From: Cristatella mucedo
Lineage: Eukaryota; Bryozoa; Phylactolaemata; Cristatellidae
DNA: 60,000 nucleotides
Assembly (NCBI GenBank): GCA_009760855.2
Contig: WPIO01000007.1
Coordinates: 5,656,001 to 5,716,000 of the forward strand
Direction of reading: 5' to 3'
Shown: piece by piece, positions 1 to 24,649 of the stretch
Position numbering within the stretch: position 1 is the first letter of the stretch
Layout of the letters: each line of letters opens with the position of its first letter
Made by a program: the position numbers and the translations under genes
Notes under the pieces: generated by a model
Told to the model about the DNA's origin: nothing
What the model saw: only the letters and a program-made list of their open reading frames with translations
Database searches by the model: none

Positions 1-102
1 AGCGAAACTTTTGAATGGCGAAAAACGACGCCTTTCAAAACATTTTGGAAGGTTATCTCCAGCTCCTTCTTTCAGTGGAGCGCTCGGCGTAGAGCATACT
101 TA

Positions 103-292
103 GAACCACGATAGCTCAGGAAGTAAGGTGCTCGCTCTTCACGACCGAGGTTGTGGGTTCGAATTCTGCAGTGGGTGATCCGTTATTGCCAACTGCAAGC
201 GCTGGCGATGGCCGTTAAGGCTTTACCGCCGCTATACAAACGATGCTGTTTAAATCGGCAAATAGTATTATTACTATTGCTGTTGTTGTTGT
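103..292 (+). mobile_element. SINE-A (tRNA-Lys-like head), copy 1
   Basis: The tRNA-like head contains TAGCTCAGGAAGTAAGG (box A-like) and GGTTCGAATTC (box B, 156-166). A body follows with TTTATTGCC-like, GCCGTTAAGG and CGCTATACAAA motifs, then CTGTTTAAATCGGC and an ATT-rich tail. The string GGTTGTGGGTTCGA and a CTT-like anticodon loop recall tRNA-Lys(CUU). It lies downstream of the last visible transporter exon, probably in the next intron. Confidence 0.8.
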
Positions 293-746
293 GACTATAC
301 TTGCAGGCCGGTGGAGGTCGCACCTTAGCTCGGTTGCCGAATGAATTTGGATGGTCGAATGCACTACGCCAAACAACCGTTGACGTCCTGCACCAGCTAC
401 AATTATCGATGACGCGATGGCGCCCCGCCCCCACAGCGTCGGATGAGCGCTTTTTTCGGTTAGTTGGTGACTGCTTGAGCAAATCGGAACCGTGGTCTCT
501 CGCCCGGAAACCGCGCCTTGAGAGAACGCGCCACGAAGGATGCGGAAAGCGCACGCGAGACAGCTGCGCGCCAGGACAGTTCACCGGGTACTACATCCCG
601 GGCCGTTGAGGTGCGAGCGATCGCGGCCCGGTCGTCGTCGCTAGCGGCGCTCGAAGCGAAGCCAACCACCGCCACCGCCGCCGCAGCAGCCACCGCTGCC
701 GGCGCTGCAGCCGGCAGCGCAGTGCGAGGCGACCGGTCGCTCTCAC

Positions 747-12507
<11,761 letters not shown>

Positions 12508-13270
12508 GTCGCGACCTGCAGCGCTCAGGCAAGCGCGCGCTATGTCCCTCTGTGACGTCCTCTCTACCCGAAGCGAGCGAGAGAAGTGCGCTGCGAGCGG
12601 CCCATAGCGCCTCCGCGTGACGTGAGGCCTCCGCCCCTCTAGCGAGCTAAGCCGCAGTGCTTCTTTATCAAACGGCTCGCAGCTTTACGGCCGTCCCCGA
12701 TTAGACGTGACCTATCTGCCTCGCGCGCACGTGCCTGGCGGTGGCGTCCGAGAACGGCGTTCGCGATAGAGTGGACCGACCGACCGACTAACCGACCGAC
12801 CGATCTACGCGTGACACCGAGCCTGGTGACCAGACCTCGGCCCGCGACGGACGGTGCACTCCCTCGCTCGTGCCGGCGGCCTCACCCCCCCCCCTCAATC
12901 CTCGCCGTTCCCCGAAGGCCGAGGCGGGCCGCCAGTCGCGGCGACGTCGGCGACGCGGCGAGCCCTCTTCTAGTCAGCCCCACGCCTTTGGCCGGGCGCC
13001 GACGCGACGCGTCGCCGCCGACCGGCGCGCGCGTCCCGCGACCGACGCCGAGTGCGCACGAGCGCCGAGAGCCGAGCGCAAGGCGCGGGGTCGCCGCCGC
13101 CGCTGGCGCTGGCGCGCACGCTCAGCGCCGCGCTGCAGCAGGCGGACGGAGCCAGCCGTCGGCGGAGAACGCGGCAGCCGCGCTCGGCAGCCGCCGACCG
13201 CCGCGGCGGCGGAGGCGACCGCTGAAGACGGGAAGAGAGAAGGCGGTCGTTGTCCGGCACGGTACTGCAT
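12508..13270 (-). promoter_or_regulatory. G+C- and CpG-rich probable promoter/5' UTR island of the SLC7-like gene
   Basis: Directly upstream of the transporter start codon lies about 760 bp that is very rich in G+C and CpG, with runs of GACC repeats near 12777-12803. No coding exon fits. Position and composition suggest a promoter or 5' UTR, but no transcription start is identified. Overlapping open frames here are composition artefacts. Confidence 0.4.
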
Positions 13271-14484
13271 CGTTCCCTTGTTATTATCGTTTCGTCTGCG
13301 GCGAATGCTTCTACTCGCGATTGCGAGCCAAATTGAATCTGTCCTTAGCCTCAGATTGCATCGGTTCATTTCTCTTTTTCTATTAATAATATGATTTTAA
13401 TTGAATAGTAACCTAAGAGAACTAAATCTCTTCTAGCCACCCTTAAACGGGCTGGAAACGAAGCAGGTCAATTGGTTAGCGGTTAGATTCATAGTGTCCG
13501 GACGGATGAGCACACAATAGACAGTTTACTCGACCTCCACCTCCGGCCTCTGGGTAGTGGTCATGATGCCAGCGACAACCGGGTCCTTCTTCTGCACCTA
13601 TCCTCTCACCTGAGCGCCACCCTGCATATCTAAGTGGGAGATTTAAAAGCGGAGATATCAGTGGCTGACGGTCAGCCATCCGATGAGCCATCCGATATCC
13701 TATCATGAGCCATCCGATGAGCCATCAAGATAAGGGGTACACCAGGATCCCGTTCTAGATCTTTTCGCAGTTTCCATGCAGATGACGAACCGCCCCCCGC
13801 CCATTATTTGATTCTGCCTGCATTCCAGTACCTCAGATTTGCTCAACTCCTTCGCACGTATTATTACTGCCAACCTCCGCACTCGAATACCAGCTAACGT
13901 CCTCAAAGTAACTGAGCAGCGGCGATTCTTTCGTAAATATTCATGGGCAAATTAAATTTCGCTCAGTGACTGGAAAGCTTCACCCGCGAAATGGATTCGG
14001 CCAGCGTATCTCCTCCAGTTTGTGCGCGGCGTCGACGTGAAACCGTAGGCAGCTAAGGCTTGTTTGCCGAGAATTCGCGTGAGGCTGCCGCCCTCTCACC
14101 ACTTCCCTTCGACCTGCTTGACCTTTGACCCGTTAAGCGCCGCATCGAGCTCACGGCCGAGGGCATGGTCACTTTCTGTTCCCTTCGACTTCCGCTCGCT
14201 CTGACTTGCCGATATGAGATGCGCGAGCTTACCAGGCGCTCACGTGACCGCCGCGTGACCGCCGCGTGCCGCTCGCTCCTTCTTCGCTGGTCGTCTCTGG
14301 CCTCTAACCTCTAACCAATCCCAAATCCTCAAGAAGACCGCGCCTTCAGCTCACATGGCCCCACAGGCAAGGGCTCTCAACGGGCTGCCATGACCACGTC
14401 GCATTTTTCTTTTCGATAGCATTTAAAAGATTCGACGACGGCGTTTGAAGGGAAGCTGCACGCCACCCTCTGCTCCGTCCCCGG
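13271..14484. other. Intergenic, no feature recognised
   Basis: Begins A+T-rich after the promoter island. AACCTAAGAGAACTAAATCT near 13410 may be a retroelement tail remnant. GAGCCATCCGATGAGCCATC-type short repeats occur at 13671-13725. Confidence 0.6.
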
Positions 14485-15440
14485 GCAGCTTTGCTCAGTC
14501 TGAGCGGATTTTACTCTTTGAAATTAAATGACGATAAAACCGAACTGCTGCTCATAGGACACCCTAAGCGTGTGGCTGGATTAAAAGACTTTGCTGTTCT
14601 AATAGGCGATGCTATTGTGCGACCTTCAGCACGTGCTCGTAATCTAGGTGTAGTGTTCGACAGCTGCCTCAATTTCAAAAGCTTCATTCACAAGACTGCC
14701 TCTACAGCTAGCCATCACATCCGATCCCTATCCAAGATTAGGAGCTGTCTCCCACAGTGGCTTGTAAAAAATTTAACTAGCTCTTTAGTTCTGTCTCGGC
14801 TTGATTATTGTAATTCCCTTTTGGCTGGGCTGCCAAAGAAAGCTATTATGCCACTACAGCGGACTATGAACATGGCTGCAAGGCTGGTCTTCAAGTCCCA
14901 GCGGTTTGAGCACGTGTCACCTTTGCTGAAAGAGCTAGGCTGGTTGCCGGTTGAGCAAAGGATACAGAGCAAAGTTCTTACGCTGACCCACAAGGCTTGG
15001 CTCCTTCGTACCTAGCTGAACTGCTGCATCAGTTTCAGCCTTTTCGTGCCCTGAGGTCCTGTGTGGACAATAAATTAGCTGTCCCATTCCTCCGCTTAAA
15101 GACAGTTGGCGACAGAAGCTTTAGTTCTGCAGGTCCTAGACTGTGGAAATCGCTTCCACAATTCTTACGCAACGACAACTACTCTCCAACTGCCGACTAT
15201 GGCACATCTTTTTTAGAGGTCCTGAGCTGCTACTTCTATGCTACTAACTACCTCAACTGCTCTTCTGACTCTGCTATGCTTGCCACTTTCTCTTTGTTGC
15301 GTGAGACGAAGTCTGTTGGCTGCTGAATGCGTACCGAAAGCCGCTTAGGCTGTGAGTGCGCTATACAAAACTCTCCTGCGTAACACCCACATGGTCTTTA
15401 TGACTTTGTGGAGTTACTGACGGAGATACATTAACACATT
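14485..15440 (+). mobile_element. LINE (L2/CR1-like, family 1), 5'-truncated with two frames
   Basis: The frame at 14491-15015 (174 aa) encodes the end of reverse transcriptase: LNDDKTELLLIG, ARNLGVVFDS, LSRLDYCNSLLAGLPKKAI, ARLVFKSQRFEHVSPLLKEL and GWLPVEQRI. A frameshift near 14990 moves the rest (APSYLAELL..., VGDRSFSSAGPRLWKSLPQ) to another frame ending near 15170-15326. The 3' UTR has GCGCTATACAAAACTCTCC and a short ACATTA-type repeat tail. This is the best family-1 copy here. Confidence 0.92.
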
Positions 15441-16610
15441 AACATTTATGTCCTTGCACAGAGTGCTGAAACCGCGCACTTTACCACCAGCAAACAGCTC
15501 AGAGTCAATCATCATCAAGTCATCCTCAATCAGAGGTTCCTTTAATGCACAGTGCATAGAAGGAGGCGTGTGGACGCTAGTAGAATTTACTATTATTGTT
15601 ATTATCCTTTTTTTTACAAACGAGGTGTAGTGGTTTCCACGCCCGGACAGAGCTAGGCCGCAAACGCAGCGCTCGTGACGGTACGAGTTTCAGCCGACGC
15701 TCGACGAAGACCTTGAAGACGCGGCTAACGACACTTGTATGTGCAGGACCGACGCACGCAGGTTTTCCGACAGCAGCGGAACGCGGCAGAAATGGAGGGT
15801 GTCCGATATGTACAAGATAACGAGTTCGCATACGCAGCTTAGAGAAGTCCACCCGACAGCGGCGAAGTGCTACTGGCTTCTAAAAAGCCATTGCGGCATA
15901 CAGCGACTCTCGCACGGAGCCTAGGCGACTAGGCGACCCTCGGCCTATTCGGTGCCAAACCCGAGGTCCGGACTGCAGCTCCTGCCTGGCCCAAAGCCTC
16001 GAGCAAAGGTCTGCTCAGCTTCCAAGGCACAACAACGTATTGCATTTTACATAACCACATGTACATAACTCAGGGCCAAAGATAATAACAATAACAACAA
16101 CGAAGCACTTGCACAGTGGCTTCGGAGAGAGTACTCTGTCTAGGCACTTCGCATTTAATCGGCTCCTAGCATAGTTATAATTCAGGAACCACACTTAGCA
16201 AAGACCTCGGCAGTCATAATCTGTTAGATCAAGGCCGCCGCCGCTTCGACATTCACTGCCCTGGCTGTGCGCTGGCTGTCGCCTTCGGCAGTACATGCTG
16301 CACCATAGGTAAACCCGCCACCTCCTCCTCCCCCCCCCCTCTACCAAGAGGGACCCTACCCACACACGGTGCGTCCGAGAAGGTGGTGCTGGCAAGATAA
16401 GTCACCCTTTTCGAGTGCCTTACTCTTGCGACAAGACAACAAAGAAGTACGTGAACATAAGAATTATTGGCGCCAACGACCGGCAACAACTTACGAACCG
16501 GAACCCTAAGCAAGTGCTAACGTGCTAACTACCGCAGTCAGCCAGGGCTACTCCTTCGAGCTTAGAGCTATCATGAGCTTATTTTAGAAGAAGCTACCAC
16601 ACTAACACAT

Positions 16611-16642
<32 letters not shown>

Positions 16643-16662
16643 GCGCGCGCACTCACGCACGC
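16611..16662. repeat. (AC)n with (GC)n end
   Basis: CACACA for about 30 bp passing into CGCGCGCGC and imperfect CACG units. Confidence 0.92.
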
Positions 16663-16691
16663 ACACATACATTTATATTAATATATATATA

Positions 16692-17640
16692 TAATAATAA
16701 TGCATTGTATATAGCGCCCTCAGAGAACTCAATCTCGTTCTAGGTACTTTACATTTGCTACAAAAGAAGCACAATCGAATGCTTAGTGGTAGCATGCTCA
16801 ATAACAAACACGAATAACATGCTTAGTGGTGGCATGCACAGGGTCAGCATGCACAGTCACGTGTCAGCACGCATAAGCACATAAAGCACTAATAGCAGGG
16901 ACCCACTAAATGCTGTGATAAATAGATGCGTTTTAGTTTCTTATTGTATGCGGAAAAATTCAGATGTCGTTACGCAAGTCGAGAGTGAGCTGCAAGTGAG
17001 CTGCTGGGAGCGTACAGACTACAGGCAGGGTCTCCAAAGGGTTTTGAGATTTGTACATGGTATAGATAAGAAGTTAGGTTCCGAAAGGTGGGTTGATCGA
17101 TGCTTGGTGGGGGAGTAGATCGCATAGGTAGGCTGGGGCCAAAGAATGAAGGGACCTAAAAGTGAGTGACAAAACCTTAAAGTCGATGCGTTTCTTGACT
17201 GGGAGCCAATACAGATCGGCGAGAAGTGGTATGATGTGGCAGCTGCGACGCTCACAGCAGACATGCCTAGCTGCCAGAGTTTTGCACCAGCTGTATGCGC
17301 CTGAGTGCACAGCCGCCCGGTAAGCCAGCAAGCAGTGTGCTGCAGAAGTCAAGACAGGGTGCCACAAATGCATGGACCAGTTTAGATGTGGTATCCCTGT
17401 CTAAACAAGGCCGAATTTTAGCAATGTTATATACCTGAAAGTAGAGAGACTTGATTGTGGAGCTGATGTGATCGTCTAATGAAAGGTCACTTTGGAACGT
17501 GACACCTAGATTTCGTGCAGATTCAACAGGAGGTATGCTGGCAGAGCTGATTTTGAGCATTAGCTTTATCAACTTCTGAATCACACTTGGTTTGTCCATA
17601 ACTAGCAAGTTGGTTTTATCATCATTCAATATATACTTAT
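16692..17640 (-). mobile_element. LINE (family 2), 5'-truncated
   Basis: The 3' tail at the left is (TAA)n followed by GCGCCCTCAGAGAACTCAAT. Minus-strand frames at 17019-17629 contain SARNLGVTFQSDLSLDDHIS, LVHAFVAPCLDF, LLADLYWLPVKKRIDFKVLS and LAPAYLCDLLPHQA. Frames are broken in at least two places. Confidence 0.88.
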
Positions 17641-17671
17641 ATAGATATACATATATTTAGACGTACATATA

Positions 17672-17890
17672 GAATAATAATATAATAGTAATAATGCACT
17701 TGATAAAGCGCCCCAGAGAACTCAATCTCTTTCTAGGCGCTTTACATTTGCTGCAAAGGAAAACGCGATTGAATGGTGAGTAATATCATGCTTGATAAAC
17801 AACATGAATAACAGGGTTACGGATGACATGCACAGGGTCAGCATGCAAGTGTGGTTAGTGGCAGCATGCACAGTGTCAGCACGCATAATA
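17672..17890 (-). mobile_element. LINE (family 2) 3' end, very short
   Basis: ATAATAATATAATAGTAATA, then GCGCCCCAGAGAACTCAATC and TTTACATTTGCTGCAAAGGA. Only the 3' UTR is present, starting just after the 5' end of the copy at 16692-17640. An (AT)n block follows. Confidence 0.8.
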
Positions 17891-17904
17891 AACATAGATA
17901 TATA

Positions 17905-17907
17905 GAT

Positions 17908-17954
<47 letters not shown>

Positions 17955-18007
17955 GACATACATAGATACACATAGATAGATAGATATAGATATGTATATA
18001 TATATAC

Positions 18008-18038
<31 letters not shown>

Positions 18039-18042
18039 ACCC
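17905..18042. repeat. (TA)n-rich block with GATA units
   Basis: Alternating TATATA runs with TAGATAGATAGATA in the middle. It sits just beyond the short LINE end at 17672-17890 and may have grown from an A/T-rich junction. Confidence 0.9.
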
Positions 18043-18458
18043 CGCCCCGTTGCCGTTCCATTTGACCCCCTTGGTGGCTATTTCTGTTTTGTTGTTATCC
18101 ACAGTACGGCTGCACTGCTCGGGCTTTGACGCCTTTGACTCACTGCACTTCTGCTATCTGTCGACACAAGGTCGATCAAAGCCTAGGCGAGAAGCTCAGA
18201 TCAAGCTGCTCTACGTTTAAAAGCGAAATTTCAAAGCCAGCCATAGCGTAGGCAGCGAGGATCTTAGCCTGACTCGAAGGAGGAGCGCGAGCAGTCTTGC
18301 CGAGCGGAGTTTCGCTGTGCTACACCCTGACTGTCCTAAACCGCAGCCGCGCAGCCACCGAACTTGCTCGGCCTCCTTCGAAGCCTGCGCAGCGCAGCCG
18401 AATTTTCTCCTTTTGCATTTTCTTTCATCACATCACATTTCCGTCTGCCTTTCTGCAG

Positions 18459-18460
<2 letters not shown>

Positions 18461-18524
<64 letters not shown>

Positions 18525-18560
18525 CGCTCGCTCTCAAGCTCTCTCTCACACACACACACG
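18461..18560. repeat. (CT)n followed by (CA)n
   Basis: About 60 bp of CT, then CGCTCGCTCGCT and CACACACACACGCGCGCG. Leu/Ser-rich open frames across it are artefacts. Confidence 0.93.
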
Positions 18561-19931
18561 CGCGCGCTCTCATGCTCTCGCTCTGCAATAAGTTAACCAC
18601 TCGCTACGCTACTTGCCTAGCCAGCTGCTGCTTCCTTTCTATCGCTTTCTTCAGCTCTCTACGCTACCTTGCCAGTACGGCAGTACGGAGGCAGGGCTTC
18701 ACCATACTTGACCGCAGCACTCGCGGCTCCTTCTGCGAGTGCTCGCGCGCGCACGCACGTGCTTTGCAGGCAGGGCGCAGATGCTTCCGAGCGGCGAATG
18801 ACAAACGCGACGCAGATGCTTTCTAATCGGGCGGGCTCGTTGCCAGACTAGGCGGCACCGCGGTCTCAGACGGCCGCCGCCTACCAACGCCGCAGCGGAC
18901 AGCTTCGAGACGCGCGCGTGCGCGTCTTGTCCGCTCGCACCGTCGTGGCGGCAGCGCAGCTCGCCCCGCGCGGCGCCACCTGCACCCGCCGCCGACGGAA
19001 GCTCTCTCGGCGAGTGAGCCGGTTGACTTGGGCTAGCCCGCCGGTGGGTGGGCGCACCCGGCGCGCGCGAGCGTGCCAACGAGCCGACGCCCACGCGGCT
19101 TGTGCTCCAAGTCAAACGGAAAGAATATGGCCCTACCTTGCTCACGTCCGTACGTCTCCGGGCTTAGCGGTTCGGGAGGCGATCGCGTGCGGCGTTGACA
19201 GCGCGCTCGAGTAGTCACGCTTAGTTCGTCGCCGCCGTCGGTAGCTGGAACGAGCGCCGCGGGACGTGCTTCACCGCGCCGCTTCGGACGCCGGCCGAAA
19301 GAGCGGGACACTTCGGGTGTGCCGCCGCAATGAAGGCAGGCAGTAGCAGTTGCTGCTGCTGCGACCGGTAGCCGCTCGTTGGCAGGCGCCGCGAACCGAT
19401 CGACGCCGAATGGGCACGCGCTCACGCCCGCCGTGAAGCAGCTCGCCGTTCGCGGCCAATCAGCGGGGCGATCGTGTGGAGATAATGGCGCCGTTGTCCG
19501 GCTTCAAGGCGCGGCGCACTTTGAGAGGCTGCAAATTGGCCGCGCCATTGAGCCGCCGACGGCTGCCTCTGCTGCGGCCGCTACGCGCGCAACGAGATCC
19601 GCCCGCCAAGCGGCCTTTAGCATTGTCAAGGAAATAATAGCCGACATGATTATAATAGCCAACAGAGCACTGATATCGCAGAGTGCCAATTATTCTCAAA
19701 TAGCCGGCGACGCAATAAACACCAGTCGACCTGACCGCAAGCGAGTAGGCGATGCCTAAAGTCGCTGACGCCGTTGACCGCCAGACAACTAAGCTGTTCA
19801 ACTGCCCGCCGGATCATCGTACGATCTCTCTGCCGCCCTCTGGCGGCCTTCGGCCTGCCGCCGGATTCTCGCACCCGCTGCAGTACTGCAAGCGGCGCTA
19901 GTTTCTCTTTCCTCTCTAAACCAACCTTCAT

Positions 19932-19932
<1 letters not shown>

Positions 19933-19995
<63 letters not shown>

Positions 19996-20012
19996 TCTCT
20001 ATCTCTCTCTCT
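19933..20012. repeat. (CT)n microsatellite
   Basis: About 56 bp of perfect CT, with imperfect flanks on both sides. Confidence 0.93.
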
Positions 20013-20161
20013 CCGTGCATCTATTTGCATCTCCTCTTGTAACTCCGCAAAGCTGTAATTCAGGTGTACGACTCCAGCTACGCGATTTGACTGTTGGCGT
20101 GCGTTTGTGAATTCGCGATAGTTAACACGTGGTCAGGTCATGACTTTATTCCGCCCATGTA

Positions 20162-20192
20162 CGAGAGAGAGAGAGAGAAAGGAAAGAGAGAA

Positions 20193-20223
<31 letters not shown>

Positions 20224-20276
20224 CAGAGAGGGAGAGGGAGAGAGAGAGACAGAGAGACAGAGACAGAGACAGAGAG
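20162..20276. repeat. (GA)n / (GACAGA)n
   Basis: GAGAGA blocks interspersed with repeated GAGACA units, purine-rich on the plus strand over about 115 bp. Confidence 0.93.
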
Positions 20277-20924
20277 CCCAAGCGGCCGAACGGGAAGTGT
20301 TCTTCGTCCGCCTCAAGACGGTTGTGGGTTCGGCACGACCGAATTCTGAAGGGATTGGCCTCACAGCTGGCTAGCAATTGGCTAGCCAGCGGTTGCTACA
20401 AGACCAACAGCAGCCCCAAGATAATAAGCTCTTCGGATCGCTCTCGTCAGTAAAATGAAAACGCCGATAAAATACCCGCTGGTCGGCAAAAAGCCTAGGC
20501 CGCCAATCAGTCACCGCCAATCAGAATTTACGCGGTTCAGCTTGGCGGCGCGCGCATCGAGCGCACTATTCCGTCACGGCTGCACACCAGAATAAGCATT
20601 TATCCCAAGCACACGTTGCAAGCATTTCCTTTACCTTGTACTGGTCGCTGTTTGCAAAGTGGTGCCTATAGCACTGCAAGCTCCTTGAAATTCAATTAAC
20701 ACAGAAGGTTTAGCCAGATAATCCTTAATGCAGCAAATTAAATAGCAAAATACAAGGAAAACCCGGCACCTCATTATCGGCTACCGATTATTTTAGAGGG
20801 AATTATCCAAAAAACTCTTGTAAAATGTCGCTTGCATGTTGGTGAACTCTGATTGAATGCACCGGGACGTCATGAATCGTGGATTTATAAACCAGACTCC
20901 TAATATATTGGAATGTATTTCTTT

Positions 20925-22170
20925 TTGTAACCCCACGACGCCAAAATGACTAGGTGGGTGTTACGCTATGGTTTCTATAGCGCACTCAAACCGTATGTGG
21001 CTTTTGGTACGCATACGGTGGTCAGCTGACTTCATCTCACGTAACAAAGAGGACGTAATAGCTTAGTCAGAATAGCAGTTGAGGAGGCGATCAGCATAGA
21101 AGTAGCAACTCAGGACGGCTGGAAAGGATTTACCATAGGTGGCAGCTGGGGTGTAGATGTCGTTGAGTACGAATCGTGGAAGCGAGTTCCAAAGTCTCGG
21201 ATTTGCAGAGCAAAAGCTTCTTTCGCCAACGGTCTTTAAGCGTAGGAATAGAACAGCTAATTTATGAACTGTAGCAGTTCATCAAGCTATGAAGTATCCC
21301 AGCCATGGCGGTCATTGAGGGTCAGTGCAAGAATTTTTTACAGTATCCGTCGATCTACTGGGAGCCATTGCAGCATCTTCAGCAAATGAAACACGTGGCT
21401 GGCCCTCTGGGATTTTGTGCTAGTCTTGCAGCCATATTCATCGCCTGCTGCAGAGGCTTAATTGCTAGTCGGTAGTAGGGCAACCAAAATGGAATTACAG
21501 CAACCTAGCCTAGATAAAGTCAGGGAGCTATTTAATTTATTTCTAGCAACCACCATGTTAGAAGGTCCCTAATTGTAGACCAGGGTCGAACGTGAAGGCT
21601 AGCTGTGGAGGCAGTCTTCTTAATACAACTTTCACTATTTAAGCTGTTATCAAAGAGGACACCTGAATTCCAAACACATGACAACGATCGCACAAGACCA
21701 TCGCCAATTAGAAGACAAAAGTCTCCTAGTCCAGCCGCACTCTTGGTGACTACGAGTTCGGTTTTATCATCGTTTAGTTTAAGGAAATTGGCCAACACAT
21801 CCAGGATCTAATGTCTGCAAGACAAGCATTCTATCTATAAGTCGCTGCAGAAGATTCCAGCATTTCAAATAACAAATACGTCTGGGTGCCGTCAGATTAG
21901 AAGCGACTGCCGATCCCGACATGGGCAGACAGTTATTCAAAGGGCTCGATATAAATGGAGAACGGCAAAGGCCCGAGAATTGACTCTTGTGGAACTCCAG
22001 ATGTGACTCGTCTCCTCAAAGTGACGCGACCAGTTGATACAAGGTTTAACACGACCGGACAAGTATGATTCGAACCCCACCAACACCTCGTTTGCCATAA
22101 CGATCGTTGTTCTCGGTCGTTTTAGTTGGATATCGTGGTTGACAGTGTTGAACGTTGAACGGAGATGCAC
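20925..22170 (-). mobile_element. LINE (family 1) including part of the reverse transcriptase palm
   Basis: The 3' end at the left reads reversed GCGCTATA...; leftward frames give LNDDKTELVV. The far 5' part, 21937-22170, reads STFNTVNHDIQL and VGFESYLSGR, matching the reverse transcriptase motif A region (F-D-T-V-N-H) and downstream palm. About 1.25 kb, decayed, with several stops. Confidence 0.8.
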
Positions 22171-24649
22171 AGATCTACGGCTCCACCTCTATCTATATCT
22201 TAATCTCTACCTAAAATTGAAAACATTAAGGTCGACTGATTAAACAGCTTTATGTAAATAGTGGCAGAAGAGCCGTTGTGGCTGTCACCCTCGCGTGCAG
22301 CAATGAAGAATGAATGTTCAACTTTCAAACCCTGAGAGGCTACAAGCAATGTACGCGCGGGCTATCCACGCCCTCAGTAGTTATCTGTGCCCTTTGCTTC
22401 TTCGGGGCCGCGGGACGAAGCAATCGCCTAAACGCCGGCGACAGGCTTGTTATTTTAATATCAGGTCTCACCTCGATGGGACAATTATTTAATCATCTTC
22501 AGTTCAATGTCGCCATTGCTACCTCGTCTCTATTTGACTAGATAAACTCGACCAGCAGTCCGCACGCCCTACCCCCCGTCAGCGTAGGCGCCTGTCGCTT
22601 GCTTACCGACGCACCGGCTAGCCAGGTGGGTAATGGCCATCATCGGGTGCGCCGTCCCGGCGTCGCGCCCCCACGCCGCGCGTCTCTCCGCGGCGGCGTT
22701 CCTTGGGTGGTGGCGAAACTAGCACCCGCCGCGCTACTCTCGCGGGCCAACTGCCGCGAGAGTCCCGCTGCCGCTCGAGTCCAACACCCGCCGCGCTGCT
22801 CTCCGCGAGCGGACAAGGAGCGACAAAGGAACGATCCGCCACTCATGCTCGGCACGCAGCGAACCCTAGATTCTCGCAGCGCTTTCTTTCGGGACCACCG
22901 GGAACCTGGCCTCGAAATGCTTTATCTTAGCTCCGTTGTCCAATGGTCCCGACTCCACCGCAAGTCTCGAAACACCGCGCTCCGCACGGCATCGACTAGC
23001 CCGCGGTCGATCTACAAGCTCTGCAGCTAGGCTTGTCTGTCGCAAGTGTCGTAGTTTCCACGTCACACCGCTTCTCGCCGACCTGCACTGGCTACCAGTC
23101 AAGCAACGTATCGACTTCAAGGTTTTGTCGCTCACTTTGAGGTCACTTCATTCTTTGGCTCCAGCCTATCTCTCAGATCTATTCCCCCACCAGGCCAAGC
23201 ATCGTACCACCCGCTTTTCAGAATCCAACAGTTTACCAAAACCTTGTACAAATCTCAAATTCTTTGGAGACCGTGCATTTATCTCTTATGCTCCCAAAAC
23301 CATTCTCAAAACTCACTCCAGACTTGCGTCAGAACGTCCCCTGACTTGATCACATTTAAAAAGAACTTAAAAACATCTATTTAGGACAGCATTTAGTGGG
23401 TCCCTGTAATTCGTCCTTTATGTGATTACGCGTGCTCACACTGAGCATACTGACACTAACCATACGTACATGCTAACCCTGTGCATGTTACCCCATGCAC
23501 CTTGTTATTCATGTTGTGTATTCATCACGCTACCGCTAACCATTCTATCGTGCTTTATTTGCAGCAACTGTAAACTGCCTAATAAGAGACTTGAGTTCTC
23601 TGAGAGCACTTTATCAAGTGTATAATTATTGTTATTCTAACGGGGTGGGCGAGCCGCGCGAACTGGCGCGTGCACTCCCGGACACCGGCGAGCAACCGAC
23701 CCAGCAAGTCGCGCGTGAGCAGGCGACGCGAGGCGCAGTCTGTCACCAATCGGAAGGCGTTCGCGTTGCTTTGGAAGGGCCTGTCGGGGGCAGCAGGACT
23801 GGGTGCCCTGCACCACGTTGGTGTGGCTCTCACGGCACGGAAAGTGGTGGCAGCGGCCGACAACTCTAGCGCGGGGCTAGCGGGCATTCGCTGCCCGAGC
23901 CGCCACTTAAGCTACACGGAGAAACGTTGGTCCTGGTGCGGTCCTGAAAGGACGTTGGAGCAGAGAAGCTCAGCGGCTATCGCACCGGAGCGTCGTTGGG
24001 GAGGACGCCAGCGTATCACTTTCACTGAATATCCGTCACCGAGCCACCGTTGCGGCCGACTTTTCGCAGTCGCGAGGGCACGGAAGAGTCGGAAACCATG
24101 GCAGCCTGGCAGCGTAGCAGCGCAGCGGAGCGCATCCGGACTATTTTAAAGTATGGAAAACGGCGAACAAAGAGCCGCAGGCAGCCAACCCGAAGGCACG
24201 TTCGGGGCAATTGGCGCTGACGCTCGCTTTGAGCTCGGCGTTACGGGCCGCGCTTAGCTTGGGAGAGGCGCTCTGATGGCACACAAGTGACGAAACGCAG
24301 ACACCGATGGGAGGGCTTCAGCACTCGTGCACTCCGCCAACGCTCGCAGCGCTGCACTACACATCGGCCGTCCTCCCATCCCCGTTCCGCCTCGCGCCGC
24401 CGCTTTGCCGGTCCGGTCGCCGGCCGGCCGGCCGGCCGGCCTGCCTGCCCGCATGCACGTCGCGTCACGGGCGAGCCCGCGTGTACGTGCCGAGCACTAA
24501 GTCCACATGCCCCTATGATCTAAAGATCACACGTGTCAAGCCGGTGTAAACGAAACAAAATTCAAAATGATAGCCCAAAATGGTGAAAGCAAAAAGCAAA
24601 CAGACACGTCGCGGCATTAGAAGTAAAACGCAGCACCAAAATGAAGTAG
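22171..24649. other. Intergenic; G+C-rich islands around a LINE
   Basis: 22560-22900 and 23640-24500 are CpG-rich with a GGCC-repeat run at 24419-24443. The LINE at 23013-23637 lies between them. No gene recognised. Confidence 0.5.
23013..23637 (+). mobile_element. LINE (family 2), 5'-truncated
   Basis: Starts at AAGCTCTGCAGCTAGGCTTG and reads AARLVCRKCRSFHVTPLLAD, LHWLPVKQRIDFKVLSLTLR, LAPAYLSDLFPHQAKHRTTR and FGDRAFISYAPK. A 3' UTR and a tail TTATCAAGTGTATAATTATT follow. A relatively well preserved copy. Confidence 0.9.

Larger units (their letters stand above)
18043..20924. other. Intergenic G+C-rich island with microsatellites
   Basis: 18700-19500 is CpG-rich and could be a promoter of an unseen gene, but I could not assemble any coding exon with family similarity. 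Flanked by (CT)n and (GA)n repeats. 20580-20920 is A+T-rich and empty. Confidence 0.5.

Noticed and set aside
103-180. tRNA gene at the SINE-A heads (also 54201, 54950)
   Set aside because: The same head is always joined to a fixed body and tail, and the acceptor stem does not close; these are SINEs.
12811-13394. Overlapping 130-190 codon frames upstream of the transporter start
   Set aside because: Same composition artefact; more likely promoter or 5' UTR.
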